A stretch of 64,000 nt of DNA from Erythrobacter sp. (GTDB lineage: Bacteria; Pseudomonadota; Alphaproteobacteria; Sphingomonadales; Sphingomonadaceae). A program made the translations under genes and the position numbers. Positions 1 to 7,551 of the stretch are shown piece by piece (position 1 is the first letter of the stretch; every line of letters begins with the position of its first letter). The notes beneath the pieces were generated by a model that made no database searches, was not told the origin of the DNA, and worked only from the letters and a program-made list of their open reading frames with translations. The stretch covers positions 1 through 64,000 of the forward strand of contig DAICXZ010000001.1 of NCBI GenBank assembly GCA_027311945.1, in the 5' to 3' direction.

Positions 1-77
1 GCGCCCTGCGCCAGCAAAACCTCCGCTTCACGCAGCTTGCCGATAATCTCTTCCGGGCGATGCTTCTTGCTCGGCAT
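1..77 (-). CDS. IS3-family transposase OrfA, N-terminal fragment
   Basis: The reading frame starts with ATG at 77 after an AGGAG ribosome site and reads MPSKKHRPEEIIGKLREAEV, then leaves the window. This opening is typical of IS3-family OrfA, the helix-turn-helix protein that with OrfB forms the frameshifted transposase. Only 25 codons are present, so the subgroup is not assigned. The gene reads away from the prophage. Confidence 0.75.
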   Translation of the reverse strand, partial: MPSKKHRPEEIIGKLREAEVLLAQG

Positions 78-140
78 TCGTAATCTCCTTCGTCGTCCAA
101 AATATCATCAATTTTGGACCACTCAGAAGGGGTCAGATCA
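1..140 (-). mobile_element. IS3-family insertion sequence, terminal 140 bp
   Basis: The outer end of an IS reads TGATCTGACCCC on the minus strand, starting at 140, followed by AT-rich terminal sequence and a transposase start at 77. The element runs off the left edge, so only its 5' end is visible. It interrupts the tail tubular B gene, whose frame continues only eight or so codons past the homologous part before a stop inside the IS end. The exact outer base and any target duplication cannot be checked without the other end. Confidence 0.75.
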
Positions 141-366
141 CCTGGCGCACATTGCGCCGGAACGCCGTCAGCCAGGCGCTTGTCGCCGCAGCCTCACGGA
201 TCATCGCGAAGCCGGTGCGCTTGACCAGCGGCCCCTCGATCGTCGGGATCCAGTTTTCGCAGGTCGCAAGGCCATAGCGATATTGCTCGCTGTCCACGCG
301 GCCCGAAAGGAACGGCGAGATTTCACCCGCGAACCATCCCGTGAAGATCGTGCGCACGCTCACCAT
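141..366 (-). pseudogene. Tail tubular protein B-like, truncated by IS
   Basis: About 75 N-terminal residues survive. The opening, with FAGEISPFLSGRVDSEQYR and LATCENWIPTIEGPLVKRTG, resembles the start of podoviral tail tubular B proteins (LSPRF.GRvDl..Y..gl..c.Nf.p...G...RRpG). These are large nozzle proteins normally of about 600-900 residues. The gene follows tail tubular A with a 1-base overlap at 366, the conserved order in T7-like tails. The IS end at about 140 removes all the rest, so no functional nozzle can be made unless the remainder is expressed beyond the IS. Confidence 0.7.
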
Positions 367-962
367 CAGACGTCGATATCCCAGCTGGCCGACGCATGGC
401 GGGCGGTGATCCAGTCGCTCTCCTCACGTTTGATTGACGGGTTTTCCTGAGCGTCCACACGCTTTGCGGACTTCAACGCGTCCTGGTACTGGCGCCACAC
501 CTTGTCGCGATCGAAGCTCGATCCGGCGATGCGCGTACCGATCGCCCAGGCGATGCGATAGGCGAAGGCCTCGGCAAACAGCGTGTCCCAGCTGGCCGGT
601 TCCTTCACATCGGCGAGGAAGCGTATATTCAGCGGGCCCGCCACATTGGTGAGCACGAGGCGGCCTTCCAGCTGATAATCCCGGTAGGCGATCAGATCGT
701 GCACCTCGATCAGCCGCAGGCACGCAGCCGGCAGCTCAAAGGCGTACTCATATCCATGCTCCGGCGCAGAAGTGGTGGCGCCGAGCTGCTGGCGCTGGAC
801 AGCGAAATTCCAGCTGCCCTCGCGGATCGCCGCTTGGCGCTGGATATCCCACACGGCGCGAATGTTGCGCGCGATCGTCCGGTTGTCCTTCGGATCGGTA
901 ATGCGCGTAGTGGCGCCGATCGCCGCGGCTGCCATGTTGTAGATCGCGACTTCGCTCGCCAT
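366..962 (-). CDS. Podovirus-type tail tubular protein A (gp11-like)
   Basis: This 198-residue protein begins MASEVAIYNMAAAAIGATTRI and contains the WDIQRQAAIREGSWNFAV segment, a pattern typical of tail tubular A/adaptor proteins of short-tailed phages. In the family it forms the dodecameric ring joining portal to nozzle. Length (about 195-200) matches. It lies downstream of the head genes and immediately upstream of the tail tubular B remnant, as in T7-like genomes. Nothing in the sequence looks damaged. The call rests on pattern and position, not on alignment. Confidence 0.75.
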   Translation of the reverse strand: MASEVAIYNMAAAAIGATTRITDPKDNRTIARNIRAVWDIQRQAAIREGSWNFAVQRQQLGATTSAPEHGYEYAFELPAACLRLIEVHDLIAYRDYQLEGRLVLTNVAGPLNIRFLADVKEPASWDTLFAEAFAYRIAWAIGTRIAGSSFDRDKVWRQYQDALKSAKRVDAQENPSIKREESDWITARHASASWDIDV

Positions 963-977
963 TGCAGCCGCCGCCTA

Positions 978-1181
978 TCAGGCGAGGGGAGGCCAGGGCG
1001 AATTGTGCACCTCGTCGCGGATCTTCTCGATGAGTTGCAGGGCCTCGCCCTTGCTCATGTTGGTGGCGTCGATGTTAAGCGAGATGGTGTCGCTCTGCGC
1101 TTCGGCGCTGCCGGCCGCCACGGCGATTTCGCCGTTGTCCGTATCGCCATACTTGCCGGTGAATTTCGCGGTGAATGCCAT
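978..1181 (-). CDS. Small phage protein, unknown function (67 aa)
   Basis: The 67-residue product starts MAFTAKFTGKYGDTDNGEI after an AAGGAG-type site (revcomp CTCAAGGAGTAGCAAGGC) and ends NSPWPPLA. It has no membrane segment or cysteine and is mildly acidic, with a beta-prone N-terminal half and a helical end (KGEALQLIEKIRDEV). It sits between the tail tubular A gene and a probable head decoration gene on the same strand, so it is probably a minor virion or assembly protein. I do not recognise a family. Confidence 0.6.
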   Translation of the reverse strand: MAFTAKFTGKYGDTDNGEIAVAAGSAEAQSDTISLNIDATNMSKGEALQLIEKIRDEVHNSPWPPLA

Positions 1182-1287
1182 GCCTTGCTACTCCTTGAGA
1201 GGGAAGTGGAGGTGGGCGGCACCTTCTCGACGCAGCCGCCGCCCACCTCCATCCGCGCACCGCACGCGCGCGGAACCTGTCACGCCG

Positions 1288-1755
1288 TCAGTTGATGGCG
1301 CACATCTCGATTGCGACCGTCAGCAGCACCGCCGAACCGATATTGGCGGTGTTGACCGTGAGCCAGAGGTGCTCACCATCTCCCGCCGTGTCGTCGAGCG
1401 TCGCCGCTTCCGGCCCGAGCGAAGTCGGCACATCGGTGGTCGTGGTGCCCTTGGCGTCGACATACTTGTCGACCGTTTCCACCGCACCGCCGTTGCGGGG
1501 ATCGCCGCCGATGCCGATATCGAAGGTCGAAGTCGCCATGCTGGTGTCGGTGCAAACCTTGATGTCGGTGATCTTGGCGCCCTCGGGCTTGTAGCCGAGA
1601 TAGATCACATCGCCGCTGTTCCACGCTTCGGCGGCAGCCTTCGATGCGAGCAGCACGGTACGCGCGGCATTGACCTCGCGGCCATCGGCCTTGTTCGGCG
1701 GGATTGCCGTACCATCGGCTACACCCTTCTGCTGGACGGAATATTTCGTTGCCAT
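1288..1755 (-). CDS. Probable phage head decoration/structural protein
   Basis: The 155-residue product starts MATKYSVQQKGVADGTAIPP and is rich in Gly, Ala, Thr and Asp with alternating hydrophobic residues, the profile of a beta-rich virion protein. It follows the major capsid gene by about 95 bp on the same strand, where many phages encode a decoration or head-completion protein. It has a single cysteine pair too far apart to suggest a metal site. No catalytic motif is visible. The specific role is inferred from position. Confidence 0.55.
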   Translation of the reverse strand: MATKYSVQQKGVADGTAIPPNKADGREVNAARTVLLASKAAAEAWNSGDVIYLGYKPEGAKITDIKVCTDTSMATSTFDIGIGGDPRNGGAVETVDKYVDAKGTTTTDVPTSLGPEAATLDDTAGDGEHLWLTVNTANIGSAVLLTVAIEMCAIN

Positions 1756-1850
1756 GGTCTTGTCTCCTGTCTGCCTCCCCGGATCTTGCTGATCGGATCA
1801 CTGGCGAAAATGAAGCTGGTCGCCCTTACGCAGCAGGGCGACCAGATCTG

Positions 1851-2777
1851 TCAGCCCTTCTCGTTGAGGATGATGCCCGACATTTCCGGCTCGGTGCGGC
1901 TCGCGGCCAGTGTGGTCCCGGCGAGATAGCCCATCGAGAAGCGCAGCTCGGGGATCTTGCCCACTTCGCTGCGCAGGCCTTCCCACTCGTTCACGCGCAG
2001 GCCCGGCTTCACCCAGAACGGCGTCTTGCGATAGCCGCTGCTGTCGGTCGACAGATCGGGGATCGTGGTCAGCAGCTGATTGTCGAGCTCGAGGTGGATG
2101 AAGTTCCACCCCAGGAGCTTAATCAGCTTGCCGTCTTCGACTACACCCCCATAGGCCGCCTTGAAGTCGGAGCTGGTTGCCGGCACCTCGGTCAGCAGCG
2201 CATCGTTGTCGTCGGCGGTAAGCACCGTAAAACGCTCACCTGCCTCGCCGGCGTGGCCAGCAGACAGGAACTTGTTGGCTTCACGCAATTTCTTGGTGTT
2301 CATCTTCTGCGGCCCGCTGGCACCACCGGCAGTTACAGGGATGATGTTACCGCCGGGAAAGGCGGTGATCGTCGTGCCTTCCTTGCCCGAGATGATCGGC
2401 GCGTAGAAGCCTTCGAGGATCCGGCGGATCTTCGCGCGGTTGATCGTGGCTGCCGCGCCCATCGTCGCGGTGCCCGTCAGGCTGATTGCAGTCGCCAGCT
2501 GGTCGGCATTGTCGATCAGGTCGCCGTCGTAGAGTTCGTTGGGCTTGGGGATCCACACGCCGTCATAGGTGCGGTTGCCCCATTCGGTGCGGCCGTGGCG
2601 ATCGGTGGCTTCCTTCGCCTCGGTATGGCCGACAAGATCCTTGATCTTCACCTTCTCGGCGCTCTTGTCGTACTGCCACTCGACAGCCGATGCGAGCGGA
2701 TTACCCATCTGCTGCACGCGCAGCTTCACGTTGTTGTTGTACTTCACCTGGAAGGAGGCGGGGACGTTGTAAGACAT
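1851..2777 (-). CDS. Phage major capsid protein
   Basis: The 308-residue protein starts MSYNVPASFQVKYNNNVKL, with GAAGGA seven bases before ATG at 2777; an in-frame upstream start at 2843 lacks support. Features such as WQYDKSAEKVKIKDLVG, HGRTEWGNRTYDG and the central INRAKIRRILEGF helix resemble HK97-fold capsid proteins of the Phage_capsid_2 type found with podoviral head-tail connectors. It lies downstream of the scaffold gene, as expected for a capsid gene. It would assemble as the icosahedral shell around scaffold protein. No truncation is seen. Confidence 0.8.
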   Translation of the reverse strand: MSYNVPASFQVKYNNNVKLRVQQMGNPLASAVEWQYDKSAEKVKIKDLVGHTEAKEATDRHGRTEWGNRTYDGVWIPKPNELYDGDLIDNADQLATAISLTGTATMGAAATINRAKIRRILEGFYAPIISGKEGTTITAFPGGNIIPVTAGGASGPQKMNTKKLREANKFLSAGHAGEAGERFTVLTADDNDALLTEVPATSSDFKAAYGGVVEDGKLIKLLGWNFIHLELDNQLLTTIPDLSTDSSGYRKTPFWVKPGLRVNEWEGLRSEVGKIPELRFSMGYLAGTTLAASRTEPEMSGIILNEKG

Positions 2778-2914
2778 GGTGTTGTCCTTCACAAAAGATG
2801 GCTGATCGATTGCGAAGGCTAGGGGGCGCAGTGGCCCGGCCATCTATCGTTTAACGCCTGCGGTCGGCGGCCGTATCCTCGGCGGGGCGCGGGGCGCTGT
2901 GGCTAGGCCGCGTC

Positions 2915-2981
2915 TGACAGGGCCGGATGATTTACCGGTGCGACCGGCCCTGTCAGCATCAATTTGCAATCGCGGGCGATT
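2915..2981. other. Two hairpins between scaffold and capsid genes
   Basis: A perfect 12-bp inverted repeat, TGACAGGGCCGG (2915-2926) and CCGGCCCTGTCA (2944-2955), has a 17-base loop. A second, AATCGC-GG-GCGATT (2968-2981), overlaps the scaffold stop codon. Neither is followed by a T-run on the minus strand, so these are not classic intrinsic terminators. They could act as RNA-processing or attenuation structures that set capsid versus scaffold levels. Confidence 0.5.
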
Positions 2982-4014
2982 ATTGCGCCGCCATCTCGCG
3001 CGCCTTGCGGTCGGCCGCAGCGCCGATTGCACTGTTGAGGCGCTCATACTCGGCATTCTCGGCCGAGCCGGGCACCATCGCCTTATCCATCCAGCTCTTG
3101 TCAGCCATGCGCTGATTGAGCGTGTTCTGCGCTTCGGCGCCGGAAATGCCGAACTGGCGTTGGCCTCCCACGTCGATCATTGCATCTTCGCCGAGACGGC
3201 CGCCGAGGTTCGCGAACAGATCCAGCGCACGGCCCGCGCCAAGCGCAGACCGGATTGCCTTCTGCTCCTCGCGAGTAATGCCCAGCTCGCGCACCGCGGC
3301 GGTGACGTTGCCCATGTTCTCCGCTTTCTTGTCGCCCCAGGTGGCCAGATGCTGGTCGATCGCTTCCTGTTGCTTCTGCTCGGCACCGGCCATTTCCTGA
3401 TAGTCGGCCTGCGCCAGCTCCTGCAAGGTCGCCTCGAGCGCACCCTTGGGTATCCCGTTGCGGTGCGCGACAGCCGCAATCGCCTTGAGCCTATCCTCAT
3501 TCATCGCGATGGGCTTGCCATCTGCGCCCTTGAGCGGCTCGCCATCATCGCCCTTGAGCACCGGCATGGCGTAATCCTCGGCCTTGTCCGGCACGCCGAT
3601 CGCCTTGTTGAACGCCGTCCGCTCCTCAGCCGTCGCATCCTCGCCAGGCACCTTGATGCGCCCGCCATCGCGCAAGGCCCGCTGGTTGTCGCGCGCGATC
3701 TTGGCGAGGCCGTTGATGTCCTTCACCCCCAGCGACTTTGCCCAGTCGCGCAGGCTCGGGGTATCGCCTTCGGCCTCGACCGAAAGTTGCTGAAACCAGT
3801 CGGGGTCGGCGCCACCGTCCTGCGCGCCGCCGCCATCCTGTGCGCCCGCACCTTCCTGTGCTCCGCCGCCTTGCTGGCCACCATCCTGCGCACCCGCGCC
3901 AGCATCAGCGCCACCGCCGAAGAAGCCGCTCGCATCAGCGCCGGCCCCCGTGCCGGCACCGGCCTCGCCACCCTGCGCCGCGCCGCCGCCGGCGCCACCG
4001 TCATTCAAGTCCAT
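2980..4014 (-). CDS. Phage scaffolding protein
   Basis: The 344-residue protein has a low-complexity N-terminus (residues 1-65) of Gly, Ala, Gln and Asp, then a charged helical body (DWAKSLGVKDINGLAKIARD, EERTAFNKAIGVPDKAEDYA) with no cysteines. This composition and position directly upstream of the capsid gene are typical of scaffold proteins that template the procapsid and are then lost. The phrase GVPDKAEDYA is common in phage scaffolds. The gene overlaps the preceding small gene by 14 bases. The Gly/Ala/Gln tract is GC-rich and repeat-like. Confidence 0.75.
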   Translation of the reverse strand: MDLNDGGAGGGAAQGGEAGAGTGAGADASGFFGGGADAGAGAQDGGQQGGGAQEGAGAQDGGGAQDGGADPDWFQQLSVEAEGDTPSLRDWAKSLGVKDINGLAKIARDNQRALRDGGRIKVPGEDATAEERTAFNKAIGVPDKAEDYAMPVLKGDDGEPLKGADGKPIAMNEDRLKAIAAVAHRNGIPKGALEATLQELAQADYQEMAGAEQKQQEAIDQHLATWGDKKAENMGNVTAAVRELGITREEQKAIRSALGAGRALDLFANLGGRLGEDAMIDVGGQRQFGISGAEAQNTLNQRMADKSWMDKAMVPGSAENAEYERLNSAIGAAADRKAREMAAQ

Positions 4015-4360
4015 CGTCGAGCTCCATCAGTTTGCGGACGGTCGTTTCGTCCAGGTTGAGATAGTTGAAAATGTCCTCGAGCACTTCGCGCTGTCCCGCT
4101 CGGCGAGCCATCACCAGCGGATCGGTCGAAAACACCGGCTTGAGCATGTAGCGGTTGCGCAGCTCGGCGAGCACGATCTCACCGGCGCGGTGCACCTCGC
4201 CTTCGCGCCCGAGAAACAACCAGCGCAGCAGGCGGCCGAACAGGAAGCGCCCCGCGAGCCGTTCGAAAAAGCGGCTTGGCACTGCCTTGAACAGCGCCTT
4301 GACCTCGCGCGAAATCAGCGTGGCACGATAGCGGATCCGGTTTGCCTGGCTAACTGCCAT
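4001..4360 (-). CDS. Bbp19-like small phage protein
   Basis: This 119-residue basic protein ends with VFSTDPLVMARRAGQREVLEDIFNYLNLD, which resembles the Bbp19 family of small podophage proteins encoded near the portal gene; their role is unknown, possibly head completion or injection. The N-terminus has Arg-rich amphipathic segments and a hydrophobic stretch (GRFLFGRLLRWLFLG) that is too short and charged to be a clear membrane helix. It abuts the neighbouring genes with overlaps of 1 and 14 bases, so translation is probably coupled. Family assignment is by motif memory only. Confidence 0.55.
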   Translation of the reverse strand: MAVSQANRIRYRATLISREVKALFKAVPSRFFERLAGRFLFGRLLRWLFLGREGEVHRAGEIVLAELRNRYMLKPVFSTDPLVMARRAGQREVLEDIFNYLNLDETTVRKLMELDDGLE

Positions 4361-4644
4361 CAGGCCTTCCTTTCGTCGAGGACGGTCCAGCCACGCGCCG
4401 CCAGCTCAAACTTGGCGGCCGCCATTCCCGCAGTGGTCGATCCATCGGGCCACGATCCCTTCTCACCTTCGTAGATCGAGGAGGCATCGCTGGCAGGATG
4501 CCTATCGAGCCGATTGGCCAGGCGGTGCATCACTACAGATCGAAACGTGCGGCGCAGATGCAGCACAGCTTGTTCGCGCTCTGCCGGGGGCACTGTCAGT
4601 TCCGCCGCCACGAAACCGCCAGCGTCGAAGAAGCGGATCTGCAT
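4360..4644 (-). CDS. Small phage protein downstream of portal
   Basis: The 94-residue product starts MQIRFFDAGGFVAAELTVPP directly at the end of the portal frame with a 1-base overlap, then overlaps the next gene by one base. It looks like a small mixed alpha-beta protein with a conserved-looking end (GMAAAKFELAARGWTVLDERK). No cysteine, membrane segment or known motif is seen. The tight coupling to portal suggests a virion or connector assembly role, but I do not recognise a family. Confidence 0.55.
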   Translation of the reverse strand: MQIRFFDAGGFVAAELTVPPAEREQAVLHLRRTFRSVVMHRLANRLDRHPASDASSIYEGEKGSWPDGSTTAGMAAAKFELAARGWTVLDERKA

Positions 4645-6302
4645 CAGCCCATCCTCGCCAGCTTGTCAGCCTGGGCAAAGTCCTTCACCGCGCTGCCTGT
4701 CCGCGCCAGCAGCTCGGCATCGATAGCCGCGCCCTGCGCCTCGGCATCGCCTTGCTTGAGCCGCGCCACTTCCTCGTCGCTGCGGATATACTTCTCGGGC
4801 ACGCCGGTATCGCGGGCGAGGCCGATCGCGATCGCATCCACGTTGACCCGGTAGCGCACGTCTGGATCGATTTCCGCGAGGATCGGAAGGCCCTGCACGT
4901 ACCGCATCGTTTTGCCGCTATCCTCAGCCTTGGCCATCGCGGCGAGCGGGTTTTCGTAATCGATCTGCGGCCAGGCGCCCGCCTCCTGTACCACTTCGGG
5001 CATCGGCGCAATCTGACCGGCCCGCAACGCCAGATCGAGGTCGCGCTGCGTCATCGGGTGCTGCTTTTCGGTGGCATATCGGCTCGCGAACGGCCGCACG
5101 AGCACGCCTTCCTTCGCCATCCGCTCGTAAACTTCCACGGTCGTCATGCGCGAATTTGGATCGGTGATGATCGAGTAGAACTCTTCGAGGAACGCGCCTT
5201 TCACCGTCGCGCGCTCGTCCTGGATCATCTCGATCGCATAGGGGATGCCCGCCTCACCGCCCGGCATCCGGTGCACCAGCGGGCGCCCGTCATCGCTGAC
5301 CAGCCCGGCATTCATTCCGCCGGGCTTGCTGACCAGCTTCATCACACCCTGATCGTCAGCGAACAGCAGCGCGGGATCCACGGCCTTGTGCCCAGCGCGC
5401 AGCGTGGTCAGCTTCATCGCGTTCACGCCGTTGATGTTCGGCATCACCTTGATAGCGGGCGAGCGCCCGTATTTCTCGCCGGGGCTGGTCATGTGCCGCG
5501 AGGCCGAAATCGGCATCGTGTGATAACCCTTGCGCCGCAGATACATTTTCTCGTCGATCGCGAGGTATCGGCTCGAGATGGGGAACCGGCGGTGATCGAA
5601 CTTGTCGGCATCCCATTGGGTGTTGGGCGCGACGACATGCAGGATCTCGAACTTCACCCGATCGGCCTTGGTGCTGTCCCGGTCCTCGAGAACTTCGCGC
5701 ATCTTTGGCGTCAAGGCATCGCCGCCAAACTGCTGCTCGAGCTGCCGCACCGTCATTTCGTGCTTGCGGTGCACCGTGTCGACCAGCCCGGCAAAGTCGG
5801 TGTCGATCCAGCAGGTGGAAAGATGCAGCGCACGGTAGAACAGACCACGCCCATTGCGGCGGGCCTCTTGCCACACCAGGCTTGTGCCGTATCGGCCCAG
5901 CTGATCCCAATCCTCGATCGCCGCGGTGATGAAGCCTGTGTGCTGTGCATGCCGGATGGCATAAAGCCTACGCCCGGCCTCTTCGCACCACAGGCGCACT
6001 TCGCGCTGCTTCATCAGCTCCGGGTCGATGAACTTCGGCTTGATGTAGCTCGTGTGCTCGGGCGTGGTGATGTGCACGCCGGCGGCCGCGAAGCGCTCGA
6101 TGCCGGTCACATGGGTGCTGTCGTAATTGCGGCTGCCGCGAATATCGCCGCGCGTCACCCGATTGAAGCCGCCCGCGCCGCTAGGAAACCGCTCGTCGAC
6201 TTCCTGATAGGTATCTTCCCAGCAGCGACGCTCCTCCTCGAGCAGCTCTTGCCGCGCAAGGTCGATCTTGGCCAGATCCGCGTCCTGCAATGCTTCGATC
6301 AT
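4644..6302 (-). CDS. Head-to-tail connector (portal) protein
   Basis: The 552-residue protein matches podoviral head-tail connectors in length and pattern. It has an N-terminal helical region with LARQELLEEERRCWEDTYQ, and an SRNYDSTHVTGIERFAAAGV segment equivalent to the Y-DST..ra...Las motif of that family. The central IEDWDQLGRYGTSLVWQE lies just before the stem region, and the C-terminus is acidic. Portals form the dodecameric DNA gate at one capsid vertex and dock terminase. It starts with ATG at 6302, downstream of the RyR-domain gene, and is coupled to the next gene. No damage is visible. Confidence 0.82.
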   Translation of the reverse strand: MIEALQDADLAKIDLARQELLEEERRCWEDTYQEVDERFPSGAGGFNRVTRGDIRGSRNYDSTHVTGIERFAAAGVHITTPEHTSYIKPKFIDPELMKQREVRLWCEEAGRRLYAIRHAQHTGFITAAIEDWDQLGRYGTSLVWQEARRNGRGLFYRALHLSTCWIDTDFAGLVDTVHRKHEMTVRQLEQQFGGDALTPKMREVLEDRDSTKADRVKFEILHVVAPNTQWDADKFDHRRFPISSRYLAIDEKMYLRRKGYHTMPISASRHMTSPGEKYGRSPAIKVMPNINGVNAMKLTTLRAGHKAVDPALLFADDQGVMKLVSKPGGMNAGLVSDDGRPLVHRMPGGEAGIPYAIEMIQDERATVKGAFLEEFYSIITDPNSRMTTVEVYERMAKEGVLVRPFASRYATEKQHPMTQRDLDLALRAGQIAPMPEVVQEAGAWPQIDYENPLAAMAKAEDSGKTMRYVQGLPILAEIDPDVRYRVNVDAIAIGLARDTGVPEKYIRSDEEVARLKQGDAEAQGAAIDAELLARTGSAVKDFAQADKLARMG

Positions 6303-6366
6303 GCCCGGTTCCTTGCGCTGGTGGAGCGGCGCGCCATGGGCAAACGCGCCGCTCCGCTGGGCTGGG

Positions 6367-7281
6367 TCAGATTACTACGTCGCCCGCGAGGTTGTATTGC
6401 CGCCCCGCGCCGATCGTGAGCACGCCGCCCAGGCGCGGGGTATGGATCAGCAGTTCGCCGTCTGTCAGCATCACAATTCCCGCGAAGGCATAAGGCGCTT
6501 CATCGGCCTGCGGTCCGAACACCGGCAGGCTCTTGATCTTGAGCTGCAAGCGGCCGAACCGGTCGATTGCGAAAGCCTCGGGGGGAAGCACCCGCGGGCG
6601 CATGCCGAGTATCTCGAGGCCATGGGGATCGGTGAAGGTCAGCTCCACTTCGCCAGCATCGGCAATTGCGTCCATCAGCGCGGCCGCGTCGGGGCGATCC
6701 TTGCCGGTGAAATACCCGCCGCCGAAGCCGCGCGGCTGCGGCGGCAGCTTCGCCTCGAGCGCCTCGAGCTGGTTGCTCTTGCGCGTGACCTGGCCTTTTT
6801 GGGCGGCCAGCTGGCGCTTTGTGGCGTCGAGCTCCTCTTGGAGAGCGGCGAGAGCATCGTTGACGTCGACCCCGGAAATGGTCGGCGTTTCCAGCCCCGC
6901 AACGATAGGCGCGGTCGCGTGGACAATGGCCCGGAAAATGCAGTCCTTCGCCTGTTGCTCGGGCGGCAGCTTCTCGAACGGCACCATGCAGGGGTGCAAC
7001 TTCTTCTCGGGATCCTTTTCCTTGCCGTACTTCCAGCCATCCTCGGTTTTCTGCTTCATCCAGTTTTCATGGCTTGCAGCATCGCCTGCATCCGGGTTGG
7101 CGAGGTGGAACTCCACCCCGTTGATCGCCGAGGAAACCTGCCAGTCCGGGGCATCGCTCCACTCTGGCTGGCTATCGTCGCCGAGCGATCGGAAATAGGC
7201 CATGTTTGCCGCATGGGCGGCCGCCGCGATGATCGTAATGCCCTGCGGCGATAGCGCTAAAATGTCCTGTTTTACGGTCAT
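6367..7281 (-). CDS. RyR-domain phage protein with coiled coil
   Basis: Start ATG 7281 follows AGGAGAA; a TTG further up has no site. Residues about 45-120 (SDAPDWQ...INGVEFHLANPD..HENWMKQKTEDGWKYG.. KLHPCMVPFEKLPPEQQAKD) fit the RyR domain, a small fold first known from ryanodine receptors and also present in bacterial and phage proteins. A heptad-like coiled coil follows (about 135-170), then a Gly-rich, beta-like C-terminal half (about 175-304). It lies between the terminase block and the portal on the late strand, so it may be a virion-associated or host-takeover protein. Its ligand is unknown. Confidence 0.7.
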   Translation of the reverse strand: MTVKQDILALSPQGITIIAAAAHAANMAYFRSLGDDSQPEWSDAPDWQVSSAINGVEFHLANPDAGDAASHENWMKQKTEDGWKYGKEKDPEKKLHPCMVPFEKLPPEQQAKDCIFRAIVHATAPIVAGLETPTISGVDVNDALAALQEELDATKRQLAAQKGQVTRKSNQLEALEAKLPPQPRGFGGGYFTGKDRPDAAALMDAIADAGEVELTFTDPHGLEILGMRPRVLPPEAFAIDRFGRLQLKIKSLPVFGPQADEAPYAFAGIVMLTDGELLIHTPRLGGVLTIGAGRQYNLAGDVVI

Positions 7282-7295
7282 AATTACTTCTCCTG

Positions 7296-7550
7296 TCAAC
7301 TACCCACCACCAGGCGACCGATGTTCGATCCTGCCGCCTCCGCGCCGCCGGTGCCCGTCACCATGTCGGCAGCCGCGCCCTTGCGCCGGCGCAGTTCGTC
7401 GTTGCGCTCCACCTCTTCGCGCGCCGTATCGCGCGTGGTCGGGCGCGCTGCCGCCCGCTGTTGCGTGGACTTGCCGAGCCCCAGCAGCTGGCCGATGCCG
7501 CCGAAGAGCAGGGAACCGATTGCGCCCGCAGGGCCACCAAGAAAACTCAT
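7296..7550 (-). CDS. Small Gly-rich phage protein
   Basis: The 84-residue product starts at ATG 7550 behind a GGAGGAG site; longer in-frame starts lack one. The N-terminus (MSFLGGPAGAIGSLLFGGIGQ) is hydrophobic and Gly-rich, followed by an Arg/Glu-rich helix (TTRDTAREEVERNDELRRRK) and a Gly/Ala tail. Such small proteins next to podoviral portals are often virion or DNA-ejection proteins, but no family is recognised. Its stop lies 14 bases from the next gene, so it is in the late operon. Confidence 0.55.
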   Translation of the reverse strand: MSFLGGPAGAIGSLLFGGIGQLLGLGKSTQQRAAARPTTRDTAREEVERNDELRRRKGAAADMVTGTGGAEAAGSNIGRLVVGS

Positions 7551-7551
7551 C

